Of a DNA stretch of 56,836 nucleotides, positions 33,245-40,850 are shown piece after piece. The translations under genes were made by a program, and so were the position numbers. Origin of the DNA: Chitinophaga skermanii (GTDB taxonomy: Bacteria; Bacteroidota; Bacteroidia; Chitinophagales; Chitinophagaceae); contig NZ_QLLL01000016.1 in the NCBI RefSeq assembly GCF_003259335.1, positions 1-56,836 of the forward strand. The letters are read 5' to 3'. Each line of letters starts with the position of its first letter. Position 1 is the first letter of the stretch. The notes beneath the pieces are model-generated. The model had not been told where the DNA came from. It worked only from the letters and a program-made list of their open reading frames with translations, and did no database searches.

Positions 33245-33275
33245 CAAATATAGTGCGTTTTACCAGATTACCAAA
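33245..33275 (-). promoter_or_regulatory. near-perfect promoter of the HU gene
   Basis: On the minus strand: TTTG (33275-33272), exactly 19 bp, then TATATTTG (33252-33245). The leader would be about 40 nt. The rest of 33276-33518 has no gene. Confidence 0.8.
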
Positions 33276-33518
33276 TTTTTAAAAACTTTTTTAAGAAGTT
33301 TTTTATCGGCTGAAAAACCCTACAGGTAACGGTTTTAGCTGATTCCCCCCCTTTGCCCTATTCCACATCATCACAAGGCATTCTGCTAAAACACTGTACT
33401 ACAAAGCATTTTAGGCTTTATTCACTTAAACGTCGCAAATGCTCCAACTATTGTACCAAACTAGGAACCCCTTATAAATAGTGAATTTCGTGTGGATAAG
33501 TTTAACAGGCTGGAAGCC

Positions 33519-33821
33519 TTATACCACCTGCATAACGGTTCTAAAGGCAACAAAGTTATCCCCAAACTTATCGAAACTCTTCTGCCGTAATACCGGCGCA
33601 TGTTCCTGTAAGTACGTTTGATAGTTTTCCTGGGTATCTGTCGAATATTGAACAGTATAAGTAGGACCATCACTATCATCCTGCTCTAATAATCGACACA
33701 TCCTATAGTCATGAAACAAGCCAGTAGCAAGTATTTCAGGAATATGCTCTTCTTTCATCCAAACAAACCAAGCATTGTGAATGGCAGGAGAAACTTTAAT
33801 GGTGACGTTGTAAATGATCAT
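33519..33821 (-). CDS. DUF4286 family protein
   Basis: 100 residues from the ATG at 33821; the open frame continues 17 codons upstream to a non-ATG codon. It is a ferredoxin-like small soluble protein of the DUF4286 family common in Bacteroidota: MIIYNVTIKVSPAIHNAWF near the start and YTVQYSTDTQENYQTYLQEH in the middle. No enzymatic motif is visible. It lies 75 bp downstream of exonuclease III on the same strand and may share its transcript. Confidence 0.75.
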   Translation of the reverse strand: MIIYNVTIKVSPAIHNAWFVWMKEEHIPEILATGLFHDYRMCRLLEQDDSDGPTYTVQYSTDTQENYQTYLQEHAPVLRQKSFDKFGDNFVAFRTVMQVV

Positions 33822-33896
33822 ACTGATTTGAATATTGTATAAAATAAGCCCAAAACGTTGCGCATACAACATTCCAGGCTTATATAAAATTGATGT

Positions 33897-34661
33897 TTAA
33901 ACGCTCATTGCAAGATAAACAGGACAATGATCAGAATGTTTAACATCCGGTAATATGTAAGCATCCTTCAAGTTAGCGCGCAGAGGCTCTGTTACGTTGA
34001 TGTAATCGATACGCCAACCCTTGTTATTAGCCCTGGCATTTGCACGGTAGCTCCACCAGCTATATTGATGCGGTTCAGGCTTGAATACTCTGAGTGTATC
34101 CACAAATCCATCACCTAGTAACTTATCCATCCATGCACGCTCTTCAGGTAAGAATCCCGAAGAATCTTTATTTGCAACCGGGTTATGAATATCAATAGGG
34201 TTATGAGCAATGTTATAATCCCCTACCACAACAAGTTTCGGACGTGTTTTCTTCAACTCATTCAAGTAGCCGAAGAACTCATCTAACCATTGATATTTGT
34301 AAGTTTGGCGTTCTTCCCCGGTGGTACCCGAAGGGAAATAGGCATTGATCAAGGTTACGTCACCAAAATCTAAACGAATAACACGGCCCTCTGCATCACT
34401 TTGCATGTATCCATTGCCATATTGTACAAACGTAGGTTTTATCTTCGTGAGTACCGCCACGCCACTATACCCCTTCTTTTGAGCAGGATACCAGTAGTCT
34501 TCATAGCCAAGTTCTTCAAACTGTTTAAAGTCGACGTTTTCGCGGTGAGCTTTTACTTCTTGCAAGCAAATAATATCGGCGGGATCTGTTTTCAACCAAT
34601 CTACAAAACCTTTATTCATCGCCGATCTCAAGCCATTCACATTATAGGTAATTATTCTCAT
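33897..34661 (-). CDS. xth: exodeoxyribonuclease III
   Basis: 254 residues from the ATG at 34661. The open frame runs 6 codons longer to a non-ATG codon, so the short form is preferred. It is an exonuclease/endonuclease/phosphatase fold AP endonuclease. Catalytic motifs are present: ITYNVNGLRSA, CLQEVKAH, VVVGDYNIAHN, SWWSYRANARANNKGWRIDY and the final KHSDHCPVYLAM. Base-excision repair. The gene precedes the DUF4286 gene. Confidence 0.96.
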   Translation of the reverse strand: MRIITYNVNGLRSAMNKGFVDWLKTDPADIICLQEVKAHRENVDFKQFEELGYEDYWYPAQKKGYSGVAVLTKIKPTFVQYGNGYMQSDAEGRVIRLDFGDVTLINAYFPSGTTGEERQTYKYQWLDEFFGYLNELKKTRPKLVVVGDYNIAHNPIDIHNPVANKDSSGFLPEERAWMDKLLGDGFVDTLRVFKPEPHQYSWWSYRANARANNKGWRIDYINVTEPLRANLKDAYILPDVKHSDHCPVYLAMSV

Positions 34662-34936
34662 AGCCTGTATTTCAAACAAAAATAAGGATTTGCTTTACAG
34701 GAAACTTTTAAGGCTCAAAAAAAGCAGGAACCGGGTGAGAAAACAGATAGGCAAACGTCAAGTATATAGGGTAGTTCAAATAAGGATAACGCCTATAATT
34801 CGGCTCCTTGTATAAATAGGTGCCTAAATATCGTTGCTACTACAATTCTTCAATAGAAAAAGTTATCCCTAAGACACTTATTAGAAAAGCGTGTAAACAT
34901 AGAAGCAGCACGCTTTTACACGTGCTGCACAGTGCT

Positions 34937-35242
34937 TTAGAGTTTAACTAAGCCACCTAGTAAGTTGTTTAACAAACCAGTTACAGTACCTAATAGGTTG
35001 TTTACACCTGGTACGCCGGTGCCAACACCACCTAAAATACCACCGCCGCCAGTAGTACCACCACCGCCGGTAACACCGCCTAAAGTTGATCCCAAGCTGC
35101 TTAAATCCAATTTTAAGGTAATTTCCAGTACACCATTATTATTGGTGACACCCAAGCCGATGATATTACCACCGTTTACATCTTGTGCGGATGTTGCGTT
35201 TAATTCTTCGCAACCCAATTGCTGCAGTTCAAAGTTTTCCAT
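34937..35242 (-). CDS. double-glycine-leader peptide, glycine-rich (bacteriocin-like)
   Basis: 101 residues. The first ~25 residues look like a class II bacteriocin/ComC leader: MENFELQQLGCEELNATSAQ followed by DVNGG. This type is cleaved after GG by a peptidase-containing ABC transporter. The mature part (~76 residues) begins NIIGLGVTNNNG and is very rich in Gly, Leu, Val and Thr (GGGGTTGGGG, LLGTVTGLLNNLLGG), with no Cys. Such amphipathic Gly/Leu cores suggest a membrane-active or signalling peptide. No transporter, modifying enzyme or immunity gene is adjacent. It is divergent from the TPR histidine kinase gene, 401 bp away. Confidence 0.7.
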   Translation of the reverse strand: MENFELQQLGCEELNATSAQDVNGGNIIGLGVTNNNGVLEITLKLDLSSLGSTLGGVTGGGGTTGGGGILGGVGTGVPGVNNLLGTVTGLLNNLLGGLVKL

Positions 35243-35643
35243 GTTTATTTGGAGTTTTGGTTAAAACACGTCACATGAAAACTGCCAAGGAAGGCATCAT
35301 TTTCAACGAATTATTTGTATAAAACGCTTTACCACGCACTATTTGGCGGTAAGTACAAGCATTGAATACGATATGAAAATGACGTTAAGAAAATGGAGAG
35401 CTACCGAAAAACCAGGTAAAAGTCTTAGCTTTATCAGTAGTAAGTAATTATATACGATTTGATTATGTAATATACACCAGGTTTACCAATTTTTTGCTTT
35501 TCATCTCGTACTTGCCGAAAATTGTTCTCGCTTTTGTCCATTTTGTGCAAACCATGCTAAATTTGTTACTGTAAGGAGCCCTAGGATACTGATTCCTACC
35601 CTATCAAGCAACAAATTGTGTTCGTTTATCATATGAATCAGCA
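35243..35643. other. 401-bp divergent gap between the GG-peptide and the histidine kinase
   Basis: It holds the control regions of both genes but no box I can place with confidence. A 24-codon ORF (35373-35447) begins MKMTLRKWRATEKPGK; it is not supported further. Near 35580-35615 loose CCTA-type motifs recur (CCCTAGG, CCTACCCTATC), like the 45.9-46.1 kb arrays but without a clear period. Confidence 0.3.
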
Positions 35644-37515
35644 ATGAAGTTTATAAGCGTCATTATTCTACTAGCTAGTTGCCTTTTGTCTACACTTCCA
35701 ACACTGTCGCAAGAACAGCGTATTACTACACAGGAACCCTACGTCCGTGTAAATCCAGATAGTATCGCAAAGGTGGATCAGCTCAATGCTTTGGCCGCTC
35801 ATTATTATATGCACCAACTCGACACTTCTTTTCTTTACAGTAAAGAAGCACAAGCTATTGCCGTACGCAATGGTTACGAGCGAGGGGAAGGTATGGCGCT
35901 CCATAATATTGGCGTGTATTATACCTTAAAAAATAACTGGATTGCAGCCTCCCATTTTTATGCACAAGCATTACGGGTATTCGAGCGTATTAACGATACC
36001 GAACTAACCTGCTTAACGCATTCCGATATTGGCACCTCCTATCTTTTCTATGAAGGTAAACAAGCCGAGGCACAAACATATTTAGCACAAGCCTTTCAAG
36101 ATGGATTACACCTTGAAAAAGACTCTGTATTTGCCTACGTGCTCGCCAACTATTATAGCATTTGGAAGGCCAACCCCCACATGCAAGATTCTGCCAATTG
36201 GGCCATTCAACGTGCTGCGCAAATAGGTGAAAAATACCACGACACACGTATCAAATCATACGTCCATTTACTACAAGCAGGCGAACTTTTCGTCAATGGT
36301 AAAAAACAAGCCGCTTGCGACCTCCTTCAAGTTGTTGCCAATACAGCTATTCAAAATCAACAAGAATATATCGCTATCCAAGCATATACCAGCTTATATA
36401 GCAACCGCCTCGACATGAATGATCCACAAGCGATCCAATTCTTTAAAAAGGCCTACGACCTTGGTATGAAAGCCGGCTACCGCGAACTGATGGTGGATGC
36501 CGTTGATACCCTGTTTAATTACTACGACCGGCAAGGCAATATTCCCGAAGCACTCAAATATGCCCGGGAAATGATGCAATTGAACGACTCCCAAAAACTT
36601 AGCAAACACGCGAGCGACGAGCACTACATAGATCACTTATTGGTTGAAACAACGGTACGTAACCAATCCCTCAGTACTTCTAATCGCCGACTGATCGTTA
36701 CCATACTAGGCATTCTCTTTATTTCAATCATCATTATAGCCTACATCTTCTACCGCTCTTACCGGAAGGCTAAACAATACGCATTCCGATTACGCGATAA
36801 AAACGTTGAAATATTGGATAAAAACAAGCAATTACAAGCCGATGCTGCCTTTAAAAACAAACTATTATCCATTATTGCCCACGATTTTAGAGCACCTTTA
36901 GCCAATATCATCCAATTGGCAGCAGTGAATAAAGACCAGCCCTTTGATCAAGATTCCATGTCGATGATGTTAGAAACAATTTCCGCTACTTCGCAGAATA
37001 CGCTTGATTTATTCGAGAATACGCTCCGTTGGATTAAATCACAATTACCAGGCTTTGTTTATCATCCACAAAACTTGTTGGTACAAACTTTATTGGAAGA
37101 AGCCGTAGAATCGTTCCGTTTAGACATCAATACAAAACAGTTAAACATTGTGTACGAAACGGATCCAAGTTTATCGCTAATGGCCGACCGGGAAATGGTA
37201 CAATTTGTAAATCGTAACTTAATACATAATGCCATTAAATTCTCATCTCGGAATGAACCTATTACTATTCAATCGGTGAGAAAGCATAATAGGATTATTG
37301 TTTCTATCAAAAACTTAGGTACCCCTATTAAAGCCGATCAACTGGAACACATTTTCGAGATTCAACCAGGTCACCAAAATACAAACAGGTATAATAAAGG
37401 AGCGGGGGTTGCGCTGATTATTTGTAAGGATTTTATTGAGATGATGAATGGTGAAATCCACGCTGCTCATGATCATGAAACAACTACGTTTTCATATGAG
37501 TTGCCTGTAGAATAA
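35644..37515 (+). CDS. TPR-domain sensor histidine kinase (orphan)
   Basis: 623 residues. Signal peptide (1-22), then a periplasmic part of about 320 residues made of TPR-like helical repeats (for example GMALHNIGVYYTLKNNWIAA). One membrane helix follows (LIVTILGILFISIIIIAYIFY, about 348-368), then a coiled-coil and the kinase core. The H-box is SIIAHDFRAPLANI (His about 412). The N-box-like FVNRNLIHNAIKFSS is near 521, and the G-box is slightly unusual, GAGVALIICKDF for GxGLGL. This fits Bacteroidota TPR-HK sensors. No response regulator is next to it, so the partner is elsewhere. Confidence 0.9.
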   Translation: MKFISVIILLASCLLSTLPTLSQEQRITTQEPYVRVNPDSIAKVDQLNALAAHYYMHQLDTSFLYSKEAQAIAVRNGYERGEGMALHNIGVYYTLKNNWIAASHFYAQALRVFERINDTELTCLTHSDIGTSYLFYEGKQAEAQTYLAQAFQDGLHLEKDSVFAYVLANYYSIWKANPHMQDSANWAIQRAAQIGEKYHDTRIKSYVHLLQAGELFVNGKKQAACDLLQVVANTAIQNQQEYIAIQAYTSLYSNRLDMNDPQAIQFFKKAYDLGMKAGYRELMVDAVDTLFNYYDRQGNIPEALKYAREMMQLNDSQKLSKHASDEHYIDHLLVETTVRNQSLSTSNRRLIVTILGILFISIIIIAYIFYRSYRKAKQYAFRLRDKNVEILDKNKQLQADAAFKNKLLSIIAHDFRAPLANIIQLAAVNKDQPFDQDSMSMMLETISATSQNTLDLFENTLRWIKSQLPGFVYHPQNLLVQTLLEEAVESFRLDINTKQLNIVYETDPSLSLMADREMVQFVNRNLIHNAIKFSSRNEPITIQSVRKHNRIIVSIKNLGTPIKADQLEHIFEIQPGHQNTNRYNKGAGVALIICKDFIEMMNGEIHAAHDHETTTFSYELPVE

Positions 37516-37861
37516 CCCTTCATAACTCGTAGGTGTATGTAGCCTTGTTACATTAATTAAGCATCATCACAAATACCCGTTTTTAAAAAAATAAAAAAAA
37601 TTCCTCTTTTTACAATCCTGCAAAACTCTTTATCAATAAGCATTACAGCGATAATTCAATTCATAAATAAAAGCGACATAAAAAATTTCGCACAACAATT
37701 TGTTTTTTTTCAATTTTTGTTTTTAGTTTTACTTTCAAGAAGAGAATGTTACCCCGAGCAATTTTTTTCCACGATCAGAAGTTTTGTTAACCGCGGAAAA
37801 ATACCCTCACCAAATTATTTCCAATTAATGCTTTGTACTAAGTGTACATGATGGCACATTC

Positions 37862-38189
37862 ATGTCGAAAAGTGTCTTCCAGCTTACATTTTACACAGTA
37901 TTACAATCGTCTTTTATCATTTTCTATTCTTCTAAAAGTACCAGCTTTAAAGAACAGGAATTTCTATACACGCTATTATTTGATATATCAAATAGTAGTA
38001 TCGACGAAGCTATCTGTTACAAGATAGTTTCGAATTTGGGTATAAGAGCAATTGAGAACCAAGCATCAATATTTATGCATGCTTGTTAAAGGGTTAGAAA
38101 AATTGGAGAGCATTCAAGCCGACCATATCAATGATGCCAGTATCGGAAGTTTATATCTATTCACTTCCTCTTATTGTAAAATTTGTTAA
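37862..38189 (+). pseudogene. possible frameshifted small gene remnant
   Basis: Two overlapping reading frames, 37862-38089 and 38079-38189, join into one plausible ~108-residue protein if one frame shift is allowed near 38085. The first part has a hydrophobic N-terminus (VFQLTFYTVLQSSFIIFY). The second ends SSYCKIC. No relative is recognised. It could equally be noise. Confidence 0.25.
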
Positions 38190-38565
38190 TCACCATAATT
38201 GAATCATATGCAAACTAGATCACCCCCATTGTTGTAAAAGAATGCAAATTACCGCCACACCGTGCCTTACTGTGCACTGTAAGGCATTGGTTTATCAACA
38301 CTTGTAAACATGCTAAATAGGGCTAATTATCTATATCATTTTCATGCCCCTTTGTTATTGCTTAATTGTATGCAGGAACAATTATATAAAGCATTTGCGA
38401 AGCTTGATATGATAAGAAAAATAAGTACCAGTAGCCTTACATTCGAAATGATAAGTTTGTTAACCCCAATAAATCCAGATTTATGCTGTGCAATTTAAAA
38501 TCAAATCTAATGGTAAGCATTCATGCACACTTACATGTAAGTAAACATACTCAATACAAGGAATG

Positions 38566-38597
38566 AGCCACTCAAAGGAGGTTGAGTGCTATTTTTT
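38566..38597 (+). terminator. intrinsic terminator in the gene-poor stretch
   Basis: CACTCAA / TTGAGTG (7 bp, extended to 9 with one bulge) around AAGGAGG, followed by six T. It shows that something is transcribed on the plus strand between about 37.6 and 38.5 kb, perhaps the 38310-38498 ORF or an RNA. Confidence 0.6.
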
Positions 38598-38725
38598 ACT
38601 GGAGGGAATGACGGTTTCTTATGGATTAAAAGCGTAAAAAACTTTCAATAAATAAACCTGTATTTCCGATAGTCTATTGAAGACTGTTTGCTAATCATAC
38701 TTTCATCCATTAATACATTTTCCCA

Positions 38726-38920
38726 ATGTGCACACTATACAATTGTGTACTGTTAACTCCTCAAGAGTTGCAGCAAATCAAAGGAGGTGTGGGCCTAACA
38801 GTTGATAAGGCCAACGAGAACGAAGTATTTTATTTGTCGTGTTGCTTGGCAAAAAACTTTCGGCTATTCATTCTTGTGAATCAAAAAGAAGGTTTGCCCA
38901 ATGCATCGATTTATAAATAA
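38726..38920 (+). CDS. double-glycine-leader peptide (bacteriocin-like)
   Basis: 64 residues. The N-terminus reads CVLLTPQELQQIKGG, a textbook class II leader: L-[ST]-x-x-E-L-x-x-I-x-G-G. Cleavage after the GG would leave a ~43-residue peptide starting VGLTVDKANENEVFYLSCCL, with a Cys-Cys pair and a hydrophobic centre (FRLFILV). It stands just ahead of a CPBP-type membrane protein and a RAYT-like protein on the same strand. CPBP (Abi) proteins often serve as immunity proteins or processing proteases of such peptides. No exporter gene is nearby. Confidence 0.6.
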   Translation: MCTLYNCVLLTPQELQQIKGGVGLTVDKANENEVFYLSCCLAKNFRLFILVNQKEGLPNASIYK

Positions 38921-38950
38921 TCGTTAACATACCAACCCATGTATAACTCG

Positions 38951-38974
38951 CTACCACCCTTCATTGGGTGGTAG
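38951..38974 (+). promoter_or_regulatory. hairpin between the GG-peptide and the CPBP gene
   Basis: Perfect 9-bp stem CTACCACCC / GGGTGGTAG with a 6-nt loop, 30 bp after the peptide stop and 14 bp before the CPBP ATG. No T-run, so it is more likely a processing or partial-termination site than a full terminator. It would set different levels of peptide and downstream genes. Confidence 0.55.
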
Positions 38975-38988
38975 TTATATCCACCTTT

Positions 38989-39456
38989 ATGTATCGAATA
39001 TTATTGAAGATCCATTGTTTTTTCATTCGTGCCAATAATATAAGGCGCGTGAGTATTTTGTTTTGCCTGGCGATGTTGCTGTTTGTTACCAGTATGCTGT
39101 ATATGCACCCGTCAACATCCCAACAAGTAGATCTCGTTGAGGTTTTTATTGTAACTGTTTGCATTGCTCCTGTATTGGAAACAGTCGTTTTTCAATATGT
39201 ATTGCTTGATTATTTTATATCGAAGTTTAAGTGGGCTATTGTACCTATTGGGATATCGGCTTCGGTATTTGCAGCAGCACATATAGGCAGTACGAATCAA
39301 TTTTTCTATCCACTGGTAGCCGGCATTTTGTTGGGGTATTGCTACTATTTGCCGAATTCGCCTTTGAAGAAGTTTTTATGCACAGTGGGATTGCATTTAT
39401 CTGTTAACCTAGCGGTGTTCGCTATGCATTGCATCGATTCAAAACTACTCGCATGA
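38989..39456 (+). CDS. CPBP-type (Abi) membrane protein, degenerate protease motif
   Basis: 155 residues from the ATG at 38989; the open frame begins with a GTG seven codons earlier. At least four membrane segments. The CPBP motifs are recognisable but altered: the EExxxR motif reads VLETVVFQ (second Glu and Arg absent), FxxxH is FAAAHI, and HxxxN is HLSVN. The two His-containing motifs survive. Loss of the second Glu suggests it may not cut peptide bonds and may be an immunity or binding protein. It follows a double-glycine peptide and overlaps the next gene by ATGA. Confidence 0.65.
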   Translation: MYRILLKIHCFFIRANNIRRVSILFCLAMLLFVTSMLYMHPSTSQQVDLVEVFIVTVCIAPVLETVVFQYVLLDYFISKFKWAIVPIGISASVFAAAHIGSTNQFFYPLVAGILLGYCYYLPNSPLKKFLCTVGLHLSVNLAVFAMHCIDSKLLA

Positions 39457-39977
39457 AACCCATTGCAGCGCACATTATCATCCATTGCAGGCGACACAAA
39501 GCACTCTTACACCATAATATTTATAAGGCTATTATTCACAAGTGTATAGCGCAATTTGCTCGTAAAGAATTTGTATGGCTATACGGGTATGTTATTCTTC
39601 CTTCTGCTATTCACTTGGTATGGCAATCAAAAACCAACTCTAAAAGAGATTACACGATGCTGTTAGAAAAATTAATATCGAAAAAACTGAAAAGTCACTT
39701 ACAAGCAGTGGCCCCCGGCATTTTACAAAAATATGCCGTGAAAGGCAACCCACGTAAATTCCAATTCTGGGAAGTACCCATTCAAAAGTCGCCCATCCTA
39801 TCAGTACCAGCACTACGTACAAAAATCTGGATGATGCACTTTCTTCCCATTACCTTATCGTTGGCTAATAAAATTCAAGAATACGAGTTTTCTTCAGCAC
39901 AGTTTTACGAGAATGAAAAACATACAAATGCTTTTGTAACTGATTTCCATACGCACTTTGACCATTTAGGGTTATAG
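39453..39977 (+). CDS. RAYT/IS200-like (Y1 transposase fold) protein without the HUH motif
   Basis: 174 residues from the ATG at 39453, which overlaps the CPBP stop as ATGA; the open frame has a further TTG start eight codons earlier. The layout follows REP-associated tyrosine transposases: a first strand (HIIIHCRRHKALLHHNIYK), then YVILPSAIHLVWQ, where active members read YVIMPNHIHLLW, and a late SSAQFYENE like RWSS..Y. Here the metal-binding H-x-H is S-A-I-H, so one His is lost, and the segment that usually holds the catalytic Tyr is EVPIQKS. It is probably a domesticated, inactive DNA- or RNA-binding protein. Coupling to a CPBP protein is unusual. Confidence 0.65.
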   Translation: MKPIAAHIIIHCRRHKALLHHNIYKAIIHKCIAQFARKEFVWLYGYVILPSAIHLVWQSKTNSKRDYTMLLEKLISKKLKSHLQAVAPGILQKYAVKGNPRKFQFWEVPIQKSPILSVPALRTKIWMMHFLPITLSLANKIQEYEFSSAQFYENEKHTNAFVTDFHTHFDHLGL

Positions 39978-40172
39978 CCCTAATATCCTTTGAATAAAAA
40001 ACCTCATAGCACGATGCAATCTTTTCCTCATCAATTGGTGCGGCCACTTGGTTTGGACAACCATTCCGTAGTGATTTCAGTCATCATCAAGCAGCTTTAC
40101 ACAATATGTTGTATCCACAATATTGTTTTGCCGTTCAATTGGAATGTAGGAGTAAGATTTCTACAAAACAAC

Positions 40173-40194
40173 GCGGGTATAGTCTTATACCCGC
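40173..40194 (-). terminator. terminator-like hairpin after the SRPBCC gene
   Basis: Perfect 9-bp stem GCGGGTATA / TATACCCGC with loop GTCT, 6 bp after the minus-strand SRPBCC stop. The T-run is weak on both strands. Confidence 0.7.
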
Positions 40195-40199
40195 CGCTA

Positions 40200-40673
40200 T
40201 TATTTCGTTTTATTGAAAATCTCGCGGATTTTCTTCTCTCGGTAGCTAAAGAGATCTTTCAATTGGTTCCCCACAAACAAACTATTGGCAAATCTTCCCA
40301 AGACACCCAATTTCATCCTGTAATGCACTATATCCGTCATTTCTATGCCCCCTTCTACCTCGCGGAAACGATGCTCGTGGTGCCAAAAGGCATATGGACC
40401 ATATTGCTGCTCGTCGATAAAATATTCGTGCTCCTTCACTTGGGTAATTATCGTTACCCAACGCAACGGAATACCCAATACAGGGCGCACAATATAGCTT
40501 ATCAACTGCCCCGCATAAATGCCACAAGCATGTTGCTCAGATATAATCTTAAACCGCATATACGCCGGTGTAATAGTTTGCAGGTTGCCCGGGCTAGAGA
40601 AGAAATTCCAAGCGGTTTTCATATCTACCGGCAAAACTTGTACTTTTTGCAAGGAATACATTTTCGACATCAT
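40200..40673 (-). CDS. SRPBCC-fold ligand-binding protein
   Basis: About 157 residues from the ATG at 40673. The frame opens further upstream with TTG at 40703; nearby ATGs at 40670 and 40661 are alternatives. It is a START/Bet-v1-like helix-grip protein related to the SRPBCC (CoxG/YndB-like) group seen next to many Bacteroidota genes: PVDMKTAWNFFSSPGNLQTI at the start, then FREVEGGIEMTDIVHYRMKLG. No catalytic residue can be named. It probably binds a hydrophobic ligand. Convergent with the RAYT-like gene. Confidence 0.75.
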   Translation of the reverse strand: MMSKMYSLQKVQVLPVDMKTAWNFFSSPGNLQTITPAYMRFKIISEQHACGIYAGQLISYIVRPVLGIPLRWVTIITQVKEHEYFIDEQQYGPYAFWHHEHRFREVEGGIEMTDIVHYRMKLGVLGRFANSLFVGNQLKDLFSYREKKIREIFNKTK

Positions 40674-40850
40674 GCTACAAAAGGGTTTTAGGCTGGTGGG
40701 CAATGGTTACCCATCGTAAAAATACTTTCAATTTTGCTATTAACCATAGCTAGCCTATTTTTGAATACATGTACTTCAAGTACGTCTTTCAATCCTTCGT
40801 TCAGGGCTTCTAGGAGCCGGTGATTTTACTTTACAATAAGCAGTGATAGC

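Larger units (their letters stand above)
37516..38725. other. 1.2-kb gene-poor stretch with possible decayed ORFs and hairpins
   Basis: No solid gene. 37862-38089 is open for 75 residues (starts MSKSVFQLTFYT). From 38079 a different frame runs 36 codons to 38189 and reads like the natural continuation (LEKLESIQADHINDASIGSL), so a frameshifted remnant is possible. 38310-38498 is open for 62 residues, unrecognised. A perfect 8-bp hairpin (TGCCTTAC / GTAAGGCA, 38263-38286) and a terminator at 38566 also lie here. The AT-rich 37540-37840 part shows nothing. Confidence 0.35.

Noticed and set aside
35373..35447. 24-codon ORF in the kinase/peptide gap
   Set aside because: Too short, and no promoter, relative or terminator supports it.
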